A stretch of 64,000 bases of DNA from Bacillus vallismortis (lineage in GTDB: Bacteria; Bacillota; Bacilli; Bacillales; Bacillaceae). The stretch spans positions 310,001-374,000 of the forward strand of contig NZ_CP026362.1 in NCBI RefSeq assembly GCF_004116955.1. Direction: 5' to 3'. Positions 36,002 to 43,620 of the stretch are shown piece after piece (within the stretch, counting starts at the first letter, position 1; the number at the start of each line of letters is the position of its first letter). The notes under the pieces are model-generated. The model did not search any database. It was not told the origin of the DNA and saw only the letters and a list, made by a program, of their open reading frames with translations. The position numbers and the translations under genes were made by a program.

Positions 36002-36986
36002 AGGCTTGATCAGCAGGGTACACAATTCCCATTTGCTTTCTTGCTTCTTCCATGATTTTCGCAGTGATCATGGACCGTTCAAATGTATTTTCTTCAGATT
36101 CCTGCTTGTTCTCTTTTATGAGCGTGACAAATTCTTCCGCTTCGTAGAACATCGCCGGTTTAGGATCGTGAATCGAAATGTTTTCCAGGCGGCCGTCGCG
36201 ATAGCGGATTTCTACCCGTTCTGGCCGGTGAATCGTATCGATCACAATCGTCCCGTCTTCACCCTGGATTTCCGCGGGGGCATAGGAAGTGGATATTTTA
36301 GAATGCATCAGAACGGCTTCGAACCCGTCGTAAGACAGAATGACCGTTCCTTCTCCATCCACTCCGGTAGATAAAGCATATCCGTTCGCCTTCACATCCT
36401 GCGGCTCGCCAAACAGCACGACAGCAGGATAAATACAATAAATGCCGATATCCATTAAGGACCCGTTGGAAAGCTCAGGCTGAAATGCGTTCAAGACGGT
36501 TCCGTTTCTGAATGCGTCATACCGTGAGGAATACTGGCAGTAGCTTGCGGTAAATCTGCGGACGGTGCCGATTTTATGCAAGTGGTTTTTCAGCTCTTTG
36601 AAGTTTGGCAGGAAAGTGGTCTTCATTGCTTCCATAAGGACAACACCGTTTTTCTGAGCCGCTGAAATCATCTCTTCCGTTTCTTTTGTATTGGAAGCAA
36701 ACGGCTTTTCGCAAAGCACATGCTTGCCATGGTTCATAAAGAGAACGGCCTGCTCCTTGTGAAGAGCATTGGGACTGGCTATGTATACAGCGTCAAAGCA
36801 ATCGCTTGCCGCCATTTCCTGAAGGTTTGAGAAGGTGTGCTCAGCACCGTGTTTAGCGGCAAACTCGGCAGCTCGTTCAGCCGACCTTGAATAAACAGCT
36901 GTCAGCTGAACATCCTTTATTTCCGCTGCCGACTCAAGAAAGCGGTCTGTAATCCAGTTGGTTCCTATTATTGCAAAACGTATCAC
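36000..36986 (-). CDS. yulF: YulF, Gfo/Idh/MocA family oxidoreductase
   Basis: YulF (328 residues) is a two-domain NAD(P)-dependent oxidoreductase of the Gfo/Idh/MocA family. Its N-terminal Rossmann motif is FAIIGTNWITDRFL (4-17). The conserved EKPFA lies near residue 95 and the substrate lysine/histidine region MDIGIYCIYPAVVLFG near 176. The substrate is unknown. Its position opposite the rhamnose operon hints at sugar metabolism but it is not in that operon. The start is GTG at 36986, after AAAGGAGCG. It was described in B. subtilis as contributing to biofilm formation. Confidence 0.88.
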   Translation of the reverse strand: MIRFAIIGTNWITDRFLESAAEIKDVQLTAVYSRSAERAAEFAAKHGAEHTFSNLQEMAASDCFDAVYIASPNALHKEQAVLFMNHGKHVLCEKPFASNTKETEEMISAAQKNGVVLMEAMKTTFLPNFKELKNHLHKIGTVRRFTASYCQYSSRYDAFRNGTVLNAFQPELSNGSLMDIGIYCIYPAVVLFGEPQDVKANGYALSTGVDGEGTVILSYDGFEAVLMHSKISTSYAPAEIQGEDGTIVIDTIHRPERVEIRYRDGRLENISIHDPKPAMFYEAEEFVTLIKENKQESEENTFERSMITAKIMEEARKQMGIVYPADQA

Positions 36987-37104
36987 TCTTATCGCTCCTT
37001 TTGTATCATATAGATAAATTATAGCTCAAAATGGAGAAAAGCACATGATAGAACTGACTACAGTTGTAAACAAGAAGGTTTTTCCAGCAATGAACGGTTT
37101 TTAT

Positions 37105-37133
37105 TTTTCATTATAGGGACGATAGTGTACAAT
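37105..37133 (+). promoter_or_regulatory. Candidate promoter of yubA
   Basis: TTTTCA and TACAAT are spaced by 17 bases, ending 32 bases before the yubA GTG start. Confidence 0.5.
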
Positions 37134-37165
37134 TTAATTAAACTATGTATGACGGAGGAACGATA

Positions 37166-38332
37166 GTGGAGACGTTGCAAACATGGAGCGGCAGATTCAA
37201 GCAATTCTTCTTGGACAATAAGTTTGTTTTATTTTTGCTTGTGCTGTTGTTAATTGGTTTAAATATTCTCGTTTTTACAAAAACATCATTTATTTTTACC
37301 CCGATTATTGTTCTTCTCAAGACAATTTCACTTCCGATTATTTTAACAGGCATCGTTTTTTATCTGTTAAACCCAGTCGTCGATTTCCTTGAGAGAAGAA
37401 GAGTAAGAAGAATCTATACGATTTTCCTGTTATACCTATTGATTATCGGACTGATCACGATCACAATTGTGTCCATTATCCCCTTTTTAAAAGAACAAAT
37501 TATGAGTTTGATTGATAACATCCCGAGGTATGTGGATGTCGTTGAAAGTCAGACGAAACAGCTGATCGGCAGCAACTTCGTCAATCAGGCCCAGCAAACG
37601 ATGAACATCAATATATCTGATCTTGCAACAAAGATTTCAGACCAGGCAGCTACGATTGTAAACAGTACTTTCACCGGCGTTGGGAATTTTATCGGCGCTC
37701 TGACTGAGGTTATTATTTCGATCATTACGGTTCCGTTTATTCTTTTCTATTTATTAAAAGATGGAAAGAAATTGCCGGTCTATATACTGAAGTTTGTGCC
37801 GACACGATTAAAAGAACAGACATACACAGTCTTAAGCGAAATGAATCATCGGTTAAGCTCTTATATCAGAGGCCAGATCATTGTCAGCTTCTGTATCGGT
37901 TTTTTGCTGTTTATCGGATATTTGATTATCGGGCTGGATTATGCTTCGCTGCTTGCCTTCATTGCGGCTTGTACGAGCATCGTTCCATATTTAGGGCCGA
38001 CGATTGCCATTACGCCAGCGATTATCATCGCCATAGTGACATCGCCGCTCATGCTGCTTAAGCTGGTGATCGTATGGACCATTGTTCAGCTGATCGAAGG
38101 GAAGCTGATCTCTCCGCAAATTATGGGGAAAAACCTTCACATCCACCCGATTACGATTATTTTTCTGCTGTTAACAGCCGGCAAGCTGTTTGGTGTGGTT
38201 GGAATCATTCTTGCCATTCCGGGCTATGCAGTTGCAAAAGTCATTACGACACATTTATTTGACTGGTTTAAAATGCGGTCACATTTATACGACGAAGAGA
38301 AAAATGAAAATTCGTCAGGTCATAAAGTGTGA
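37166..38332 (+). CDS. yubA: YubA, AI-2E family transporter-like membrane protein
   Basis: YubA (388 residues) has about eight membrane helices in the AI-2E/PerM pattern: two near the N-terminus (about 17-37 and 49-70), one near 84-108, then a cluster from about 185 to 365. It carries family motifs [14 protein letters not shown] and [16 protein letters not shown]. Some relatives export autoinducer 2 and others act as ion antiporters; the substrate here is unknown. I chose the GTG at 37166, 7 bases after GGAGG. An ATG at 37145 precedes that site and would add seven unconserved residues. Confidence 0.85.
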   Translation: METLQTWSGRFKQFFLDNKFVLFLLVLLLIGLNILVFTKTSFIFTPIIVLLKTISLPIILTGIVFYLLNPVVDFLERRRVRRIYTIFLLYLLIIGLITITIVSIIPFLKEQIMSLIDNIPRYVDVVESQTKQLIGSNFVNQAQQTMNINISDLATKISDQAATIVNSTFTGVGNFIGALTEVIISIITVPFILFYLLKDGKKLPVYILKFVPTRLKEQTYTVLSEMNHRLSSYIRGQIIVSFCIGFLLFIGYLIIGLDYASLLAFIAACTSIVPYLGPTIAITPAIIIAIVTSPLMLLKLVIVWTIVQLIEGKLISPQIMGKNLHIHPITIIFLLLTAGKLFGVVGIILAIPGYAVAKVITTHLFDWFKMRSHLYDEEKNENSSGHKV

Positions 38333-38354
38333 TTTTCGTTTATAGTTATATAAG

Positions 38355-38384
38355 ACGGGCTTTCCATTTATGGAAAGCTCCCGT
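38355..38384 (+). promoter_or_regulatory. Leader hairpin upstream of uppP
   Basis: GCTTTCC (38359-38365), loop ATTTAT, GGAAAGC (38372-38378), extended by ACGG/CCGT after a two-base bulge. There is no T run, so it is not a normal terminator. It lies 40 bases upstream of the uppP start, between yubA and uppP. The loop sequence and closing CC/GG pairs are the same as in the hairpin before yugS. Confidence 0.6.
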
Positions 38385-38423
38385 TATGTAAAAAATAAAT
38401 GTCTAATGGGGAGAATCAAAATC

Positions 38424-39254
38424 ATGACTCTATGGGAATTGTTTGTAGCTGCCATTTTAGGGATCGTAGAAGGATTAACAGAGTACGCGCCGGTTTCTTC
38501 GACAGGACATATGATCATAGTAGACGATATTTGGCTTAAATCAAGCAATCTGATGTCAGAAGAAGCTGCCAACTCATTCAAAGTGGTGATTCAGCTTGGC
38601 TCTATTTTAGCAGTGGTCATTGTGTTTAAAGACCGGATTTTGAATTTGCTCGGATTGAAAAAGAATATTACCAGCGACCAGAAGCAGGGGCATAAATTAA
38701 GCATTGCGCAAATTGCCGTCGGACTTGTGCCTGCAGCTGTTCTCGGCTTTTTGTTTGAGGATTACATTGATGAATATTTATTTTCCGTTAAAACCGTTGC
38801 CATCGGTTTAATCGCTGGGGCAGTCCTCATGCTTTTTGCTGATTGGGTAAATAAACGGAAAACAGCGACAGACACCCTTGACCGCATTTCCTATAAGCAG
38901 GCGATAGGAGTCGGCTTATTCCAATGTCTTGCCCTTTGGCCAGGTTTCTCGCGTTCCGGCTCGACCATTTCCGGAGGTGTTATTCTCGGATTGAATCACC
39001 GAGCGGCAGCCGACTTTACGTTTATTATGGCAATGCCAATCATGATGGGCGCAAGCTTTTTAAGCCTTGTGAAGCATTGGGACAGCTTAAGCTCTGATTT
39101 GATGCCGTTTTTCATCGTTGGCTTCATCTTCGCCTTTGTTGTCGCGCTATTCGTCGTCCGTTTCTTCTTAAAACTGATTAATAAAGTCAAACTCGTTCCA
39201 TTTGCAATCTACCGAATCATCCTCGGTGTGATTTTACTTTTAATCATGATGTAA
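38424..39254 (+). CDS. uppP: Undecaprenyl-diphosphatase UppP (BacA family)
   Basis: UppP (YubB, 276 residues) removes a phosphate from undecaprenyl pyrophosphate, recycling the lipid carrier for cell-wall synthesis and giving low-level bacitracin resistance. EGLTEYAPVSSTGHM (about 16-30) and PGFSRSGSTISGG (about 173-185) are the two active-site motifs, in seven or eight membrane helices. The chosen ATG at 38424 is preceded by GGGGAG. Codons further upstream lie inside or just after the leader hairpin. It is 92 bases from yubA in the same direction. Confidence 0.94.
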   Translation: MTLWELFVAAILGIVEGLTEYAPVSSTGHMIIVDDIWLKSSNLMSEEAANSFKVVIQLGSILAVVIVFKDRILNLLGLKKNITSDQKQGHKLSIAQIAVGLVPAAVLGFLFEDYIDEYLFSVKTVAIGLIAGAVLMLFADWVNKRKTATDTLDRISYKQAIGVGLFQCLALWPGFSRSGSTISGGVILGLNHRAAADFTFIMAMPIMMGASFLSLVKHWDSLSSDLMPFFIVGFIFAFVVALFVVRFFLKLINKVKLVPFAIYRIILGVILLLIMM

Positions 39255-39256
39255 CT

Positions 39257-39291
39257 CCAAAAATAAGGCTCTTTCCGGAGCCTTATTTTTT
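39257..39291 (+). terminator. Terminator of uppP
   Basis: AATAAGGCTC and GAGCCTTATT with a T run. Confidence 0.9.
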
Positions 39292-39313
39292 CTGTCAATT
39301 CAAGAGAAACCGC

Positions 39314-39342
39314 TTGTTTTTCAAAAAAAAATCATCTATAAT
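39314..39342 (+). promoter_or_regulatory. Promoter of tRNA-Ala
   Basis: TTGTTT and a perfect TATAAT are spaced by 17 bases. The -10 ends 18 bases before the tRNA. Confidence 0.75.
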
Positions 39343-39360
39343 AAACATGACGTTACATAC

Positions 39361-39433
39361 GGGGCCATAGCTCAGCCGGGAGAGCGCTACGCTGGCAGTG
39401 TAGAGGTCAGGGGTTCGAGCCCCCTTGGCTCCA
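39361..39433 (+). tRNA. tRNA-Ala (anticodon GGC)
   Basis: A full cloverleaf can be read: acceptor GGGGCCA with TGGCTCC (one G-T pair), D arm, anticodon stem CTACG/TGTAG, loop CTGGCAG with anticodon GGC at 39394-39396, and T arm with GGGGTTCGAGCCCC. It would decode GCC and GCU alanine codons. No CCA is encoded; the discriminator A is followed by TAC. The prophage integrase gene begins about 110 bases away, so the 3' half of this tRNA gene is the likely attachment core. Confidence 0.95.
39400..39433 (+). other. Candidate prophage attachment site (attL) in the tRNA 3' end
   Basis: Phages with tyrosine integrases usually recombine in the 3' half of a tRNA gene and restore it. The integrase gene is directly adjacent and everything after the tRNA is phage-like. 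The core length cannot be set without the other prophage end. Confidence 0.5.
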
Positions 39434-39440
39434 TACCTTT

Positions 39441-39468
39441 AAACCCTTATTCTATAAGGGTTTTTTTG
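39441..39468 (+). terminator. Terminator of tRNA-Ala
   Basis: AACCCTTAT and ATAAGGGTT with a T run, 9 bases after the tRNA. Confidence 0.85.
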
Positions 39469-39502
39469 TTTGTCAGGAACAGAGCCAATTACCCAAAAAA
39501 GC

Positions 39503-39523
39503 AATTGGGGACAAATTGGGGAC
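39503..39523. repeat. Two direct repeats beside the integrase gene
   Basis: AATTGGGGAC occurs twice, at 39503-39512 and 39514-39523, 11 bases apart (one helical turn). A related TTTTGGGGTC follows at about 39535. They lie between the tRNA and the integrase stop, where integrase arm-type binding sites are expected. Confidence 0.5.
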
Positions 39524-39545
39524 CAAAATTTTATTTTGGGGTCAT

Positions 39546-40772
39546 TTAGTTGCTTTTCACCTTCAAATTAGGGTTAAATTGATCAAAATATTGAGCTGTC
39601 TCATTTTCAAGTTTTTCGGTAACATGGCCGTAAATATCAGATGTTATTCTTCTACTTGCGTGACCGGCACGTTTTTGAATTGCACTCATATTTTCACCGG
39701 CTTCTATAAGGATAGCCACCATCGTATGCCGCAGATCATGGAGCCTAATATCTTTTAGTCCATACTTCTTTTTTATTTTTGCCCACTTTGCAGTGGGGGT
39801 AGTGTAGTAATATGGCTTTCCTATTCCATTATGAAAGATGTATTGATTGTTCTCACCTTCCCAGGCATCACCGAGCATAAGTTTTTCCTTCTTCCACATG
39901 CGATAATACTTTGCTAAATCCTCCATATAGAAATCTGGCATTTTAACAAAACGTTTTGAGCTGCGAGATTTAGGTGCTTTTACAAGCGGCTGCCCGTTGA
40001 CTGTTTTAGAGATTGAGCGATTTACATAGAAGCCGCCTCTGTTCCAATCCACATCCAAGTGCCATTGAAAGGCAAGTCCTTCACCACGCCGTAAACCGCC
40101 GATCATTGCACCCAAAAAGTACAAACGCCATTTTATATCAATTTCGTATAAAACCCGGATACATTCTTCTGCTTCATCAGTCTGAAAATATTGCATTTCT
40201 TTTGGTTCCACATGTGGCTGACTTAATCCCTCCATAGGATTGTCTTTAATGAGTTTCCATTCTTCTGTGGCTGTCTTGAAGATTGCCTGTAACGTTTGAA
40301 ATACATCAAGAATCGTTCTATCACCAAGCCCGCCAGACTTTCCATCTTTTCGAGCCCCATCTTTAGATAAATCATCTATAAAATCAACAATGTGTAAGGT
40401 TTTTATTTTATCTATTTGTTTATGTCCAAATGCAGGGAGGATGTGGTTGTGTAAGTGAGTTGAGTATTTCTCGGATGCTTTATAAGAGTAAGGTTTTCCA
40501 CTTTTATTAAAGAGTTTCTTTTCAACCCATTTCCCTGCAAATGATTCGAATGTAGCTTTTTCAGGAGCAATATACTCGCCGGCCTCTACTTCAATTCTGA
40601 AACGGTGCAGCTGATCCTCGAGGTACTCCTGTAATTTCCGTTTAGACTTTAATATTTTTGGATCTTCGATACGAATCGATTTCTTTCTTCTATCCCTTTT
40701 TCCGTTTGCGTCATAACCATTTTCGACAATTAACCTAAAAGATTTTTCACTGCGTCTTTCAATACTAGCCAT
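39546..40772 (-). CDS. int: Phage tyrosine integrase
   Basis: This 408-residue site-specific recombinase has an AP2-like arm-binding N-terminus (about 5-60), a SAM-like core-binding domain (about 75-180) and a catalytic domain. The catalytic residues include Arg in GGLRRGEG near 223, HDLRH near 350 (His-x-x-Arg), His in GHASRR near 371 and the nucleophile Tyr in SDIYGHV near 384. It integrates and excises the prophage at the adjacent tRNA-Ala. The start ATG at 40772 follows AAGGAGG. The stop is about 110 bases from the tRNA. Confidence 0.95.
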   Translation of the reverse strand: MASIERRSEKSFRLIVENGYDANGKRDRRKKSIRIEDPKILKSKRKLQEYLEDQLHRFRIEVEAGEYIAPEKATFESFAGKWVEKKLFNKSGKPYSYKASEKYSTHLHNHILPAFGHKQIDKIKTLHIVDFIDDLSKDGARKDGKSGGLGDRTILDVFQTLQAIFKTATEEWKLIKDNPMEGLSQPHVEPKEMQYFQTDEAEECIRVLYEIDIKWRLYFLGAMIGGLRRGEGLAFQWHLDVDWNRGGFYVNRSISKTVNGQPLVKAPKSRSSKRFVKMPDFYMEDLAKYYRMWKKEKLMLGDAWEGENNQYIFHNGIGKPYYYTTPTAKWAKIKKKYGLKDIRLHDLRHTMVAILIEAGENMSAIQKRAGHASRRITSDIYGHVTEKLENETAQYFDQFNPNLKVKSN

Positions 40773-40789
40773 GTGGCTACCTCCTTGTT

Positions 40790-41296
40790 CTAATAATTTA
40801 GTTGATAGAGCTTTTGATGCCAGAGAATAGAAAACTGTTTTCTTTTGTACATTTCAAGCCGTTTAGCTGCGAAAGGATATGTGACGTTAAAAGTATCCCC
40901 AATTAACTTTATAGCCTCCGATTGCATGCGCGGCAACGAAATCTTTTCGAGCATAAATGTCGGTATACAAAAGTGATACATGAAACTATTAGCCTGGTAC
41001 TCTTGCAACTGACGGAACATACGATTCATATTGAATTGGTTCCCGCAGTGTTTAACCACATGCCCTAGCTCATGTACAAAGTCCTCCCATTGTTGTTGAC
41101 GAGAAGTCCTTGAATCCAAAACCATGCTATAAAGACCATTTATACAAAACATGCTGCTACCTTTTTTTTCGTAGTGTATCCAGATCTGAAAAGTAGCTGC
41201 AATCCGTTCCATGTCAATATCTTCAGGAGTAAGCATATTCAATTTTGTATAAATCTTCTTTACTTCTTCTTCTAGATGAGATAACTGAATAGTCAT
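40790..41296 (-). CDS. ImmA/IrrE-type metallopeptidase
   Basis: This 168-residue protein carries the zinc motif HELGHVVKH (H75, E76, H79) of the ImmA/IrrE (DUF955) family. In ICEBs1 and phage phi105, such peptidases cleave the partner repressor after DNA damage and so induce the element. The natural partner here is the Xre repressor at 42579-42962, but two membrane-type genes lie between them, which is unusual. I chose the ATG at 41296 with CAGGTGGTG upstream. Earlier in-frame codons reach into the neighbouring gene. Confidence 0.85.
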   Translation of the reverse strand: MTIQLSHLEEEVKKIYTKLNMLTPEDIDMERIAATFQIWIHYEKKGSSMFCINGLYSMVLDSRTSRQQQWEDFVHELGHVVKHCGNQFNMNRMFRQLQEYQANSFMYHFCIPTFMLEKISLPRMQSEAIKLIGDTFNVTYPFAAKRLEMYKRKQFSILWHQKLYQLNY

Positions 41297-41367
41297 AATA
41301 GCACCACCTGATGGGAATGTATGTTCTGTTTTTGGTGTGAAAGAAAAGCCCTTCAAAGGGCTCTCCG

Positions 41368-41715
41368 TTACGCTGCTGTCGTCGTTGTTTTGTCTCTTCT
41401 TGCGAGTCCCATTATGCCTGAGATAATTAGAAGAACAGCAGGCAGTAAGTAGAATAAAGAAATACAAATCAGGCCACCGATACCAGATATAAGAAGTAAA
41501 ATTCCGCCCAATTTTGCTTTCTTTCTAATAATTACAGAAGCAACAATACCAAGAATGGAGAGGAAGATAGCGCCCCAACCTAAACCGATAATATCGCTTG
41601 TGCCAGATGAGTTAAAAGAGGCATCAAGACCACCAACAATTAACGCCAAAAAGGCTCCAATAAACCCGAAAATTCCACCAATTAGACCTAAAACAAATTC
41701 AGTTGTTCTTTTCAT
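41368..41715 (-). CDS. DUF4064-like small membrane protein
   Basis: A 115-residue protein with three hydrophobic stretches (about 8-29, 45-62 and 69-95) that are rich in glycine and isoleucine and end in a basic, threonine-rich tail. The pattern EFVLGLIGGIFGFIGAFLALIVGG is that of the DUF4064 family, of unknown function. The start ATG follows AAGGGGAT. It starts 12 bases after the lipoprotein stop in the same orientation, so the two are probably one operon expressed in the lysogen. Confidence 0.7.
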   Translation of the reverse strand: MKRTTEFVLGLIGGIFGFIGAFLALIVGGLDASFNSSGTSDIIGLGWGAIFLSILGIVASVIIRKKAKLGGILLLISGIGGLICISLFYLLPAVLLIISGIMGLARRDKTTTTAA

Positions 41716-41727
41716 TTCAAAATCCCC

Positions 41728-42249
41728 TTACTTAACTGGTACTGTGATTGATACTGCTTTGTTATTCATGAAGTCATCAGTTGTAACATCACCGAAGTTC
41801 AATTTGATTTCTTTAACGCTATCAACATCAATTTCTTTTCCATCAGGAGCTGAAAACTCAAGAACTCCTTCTTGTTTAACGCCACCTTGAACTTCACCGC
41901 CAACTTCTCCATCAGTTAAGAACATATTTGCAGATAATTGCATGCTACCGATAACTGCATTTCCTTGGTCTGGATAAAAATTTAGAACCTTATCAGTAGT
42001 ATTTTCAATGTTTATTCCAACGTTTATCTTGTCTTTCATGATCTTTACATCGCCCAGGTTAACTTTCATTCCCAGAGCTTCAGCAGATTGTTTGCTCGCA
42101 TCGACTTTTTTAGAGCCGTCATCTTTAGTCTCTTCAGTTTTTTTGTCTTTTGAATCACTGCTCCCTGTAGAGACATCATCTGTCGAGCTACATGCTGCCA
42201 ACGCTAATGCTAGTCCTAAAGACATGAATAATAAGAACCACTTTTTCAA
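41728..42249 (-). CDS. Prophage-encoded lipoprotein
   Basis: A 173-residue secreted lipoprotein. The signal peptide ends in LALAAC with the lipidated Cys at 20. A serine-, lysine- and glutamate-rich linker (about 21-57) is followed by an immunoglobulin-like beta domain resembling the DUF4352/DUF5067 telokin-like group (about 58-173). It should be anchored on the outer face of the cell membrane. The start is TTG at 42249, 9 bases after GGGGG. A lysogeny-region lipoprotein with a small membrane partner recalls superinfection-exclusion lipoproteins of other Gram-positive phages, but no direct homology is claimed. Upstream lies the palindrome array. Confidence 0.8.
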   Translation of the reverse strand: MKKWFLLFMSLGLALALAACSSTDDVSTGSSDSKDKKTEETKDDGSKKVDASKQSAEALGMKVNLGDVKIMKDKINVGINIENTTDKVLNFYPDQGNAVIGSMQLSANMFLTDGEVGGEVQGGVKQEGVLEFSAPDGKEIDVDSVKEIKLNFGDVTTDDFMNNKAVSITVPVK

Positions 42250-42388
42250 CCTAATTCCCCCAGTTCATAAAATATAATACCTATTAATAATCGGCTAAAA
42301 CTGACAAAAATTCAAGAGGATTTTGCCAAAAATGTTAATAGATTCATAAAATTAATGGGGGTAAGATGGTGAATTCACTTAACGGATC

Positions 42389-42490
42389 ACCTCAAAATTT
42401 GCGGTTCAAAGAAAAAATAACCTCAGAGATCACCTCAAAAATTGAGGTTGAAATGGTTTCAACTGAATAGTTTACCTCAAATTTTGAGGC
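42389..42490. promoter_or_regulatory. Array of three 17-bp palindromes (candidate operators)
   Basis: Three sites share the pattern ACCTCAA-N3-TTGAGGT: 42389-42405 (one arm mismatch), 42432-42448 (perfect) and 42474-42490 (last base off). Starts are 43 and 42 bases apart, about four helical turns. An extra half site ACCTCAG lies at 42420. A different perfect 7-3-7 palindrome, GTTGAAA-TGG-TTTCAAC (42447-42463), abuts the middle site. The region 42250-42578 (329 bases) contains no gene. It lies between the end of the repressor gene and the lipoprotein start. Confidence 0.75.
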
Positions 42491-42578
42491 GAAGTGTTCA
42501 GCATTAATTAAACTAAACAAAACAATAATAATAAATAAAGAATAATGTGTTTGTTATGTAATTATTTTTTGCTTCTGT

Positions 42579-42962
42579 TTACTCTTCAGGCGAATTTGGA
42601 ATTTTACGTCCTTTTGCTTTTTCTTTCTCTTTCAGGTAATTGATAAAGTCAATAGTTTGTCTGCGGGCTTCCTCAGAAAAATCTGCTGCTTCTTTAAAAG
42701 CTATTTGCAGATCCGGATCATTAATGAGGTCTGGAGAAACCGGAGTGTTAACGGTCATTGAATCATTATCCGTTCTTCCAAGTAAATAATCTGCTGTAGT
42801 TTGTAAAGCGTCTGCTAAATCACTAAGCATTTCATTAGAAGGAGTGCTGTATCCAGTCTCATAGTTTGAGATTGTAGTTTTCTTCGTGTTAACTTTTTCT
42901 GCCAGTTGGGTTTGAGTTAAACCCAAATCTTTTCTCCGTTGTTTTAATCTTTTAGGAAGCAT
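42579..42962 (-). CDS. Xre-family phage repressor
   Basis: This 127-residue protein has an N-terminal Cro/CI helix-turn-helix (about 4-60; LGLTQTQLAEKVNTKKTTISNYETG) and a helical C-terminal part (about 70-120) that could form dimers and be the target of the ImmA-type peptidase. It is most likely the lysogeny repressor, analogous to ImmR of ICEBs1. It is transcribed leftwards from the same control region as the Cro-like gene. The ATG at 42962 has only a modest ribosome binding site (GTGGTAG). Confidence 0.85.
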   Translation of the reverse strand: MLPKRLKQRRKDLGLTQTQLAEKVNTKKTTISNYETGYSTPSNEMLSDLADALQTTADYLLGRTDNDSMTVNTPVSPDLINDPDLQIAFKEAADFSEEARRQTIDFINYLKEKEKAKGRKIPNSPEE

Positions 42963-43053
42963 TATCTACCACAACCTATCACATAAGTTCAAATATATTG
43001 TACATCAATATAATGTAAAATAAACATAAGTCCAAAAAAATCAAACTTTTAGG

Positions 43054-43082
43054 TTGACATCCAAGAAAGTTGGATTTATACT
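43054..43082 (+). promoter_or_regulatory. Early rightward promoter with operator in its spacer
   Basis: TTGACA and TATACT are spaced by exactly 17 bases, near consensus. The spacer holds the palindrome ATCCAA-GAAAG-TTGGAT (43059-43075). A second half site, ACTTGGATT, lies downstream at about 43102, and related AAGTTCAAA and AAGTCCAAA half sites lie upstream at about 42987 and 43028. Repressor bound in the spacer would block this promoter completely. Confidence 0.8.
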
Positions 43083-43125
43083 AAGCTTAACAGTTCAACA
43101 AACTTGGATTTCAGGTGGTGAAATA

Positions 43126-43353
43126 ATGAAAAACCAAAATTTGATTTTAGCTAGAAAGGCAAAGGGCTATACCCAGGATGAATTAGCTTTAATTTTAAAT
43201 TGCAAAAAGACAACAATAAGCAACTGGGAGAACGGGGTATCAAATCCTACATTGCCTATTGCATTTAAGCTATCTGAAAAACTTGGACGTGATATAAACG
43301 AGCTTTTTTTAAATTTAAAAGTCCAAGAAACTCAAACAACAAACACAGCATAG
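43126..43353 (+). CDS. Cro-like Xre regulator
   Basis: A 75-residue protein that is almost only a helix-turn-helix domain (about 5-58; GYTQDELALILNCKKTTISNWENG). It is divergent from the repressor, so it is the probable Cro-type switch protein that turns off lysogenic transcription. I chose the ATG at 43126 after CAGGTGGTG. The in-frame ORF upstream would include the promoter and is not the start. Confidence 0.82.
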   Translation: MKNQNLILARKAKGYTQDELALILNCKKTTISNWENGVSNPTLPIAFKLSEKLGRDINELFLNLKVQETQTTNTA

Positions 43354-43364
43354 GAGGTTACGAA

Positions 43365-43556
43365 ATGACTCGCAACACAATGACCGTGCAGGAAGCTGCT
43401 GAATACCTCGGTGTTCATCACGATACGATTTACACAATGGTTCGCGAAAAAGAAATTCCACACTTTCGAGTACGCACACGTATTTTCTTCACTAAGCACA
43501 ACATAGATGCGTGGATCGAAGCGCAGGAACAAGCAAATATGAAACAAGCGCAATAG
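43365..43556 (+). CDS. Excisionase-family small DNA-binding protein
   Basis: A 63-residue protein with the winged-helix or MerR-like fold of excisionases: TVQEAAEYLGVHHDTIYTMVREKEIPHFRVRTRIFF, then a helix NIDAWIEAQEQ. It may direct excision by the integrase or act as a regulator. The ATG follows TAGGAGG, 12 bases after the Cro-like gene. Confidence 0.78.
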   Translation: MTRNTMTVQEAAEYLGVHHDTIYTMVREKEIPHFRVRTRIFFTKHNIDAWIEAQEQANMKQAQ

Positions 43557-43620
43557 CAAAGGACCTACTGAACGAAAATTTCCGTTTAGTGAATGACAAC
43601 TCTATTAAGGAGGTTCATGA

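Noticed and set aside
36000-36374. Forward frame opposite the 3' half of yulF
   Set aside because: It is antisense to a well-conserved oxidoreductase; the aromatic-rich translation is typical of a shadow frame.
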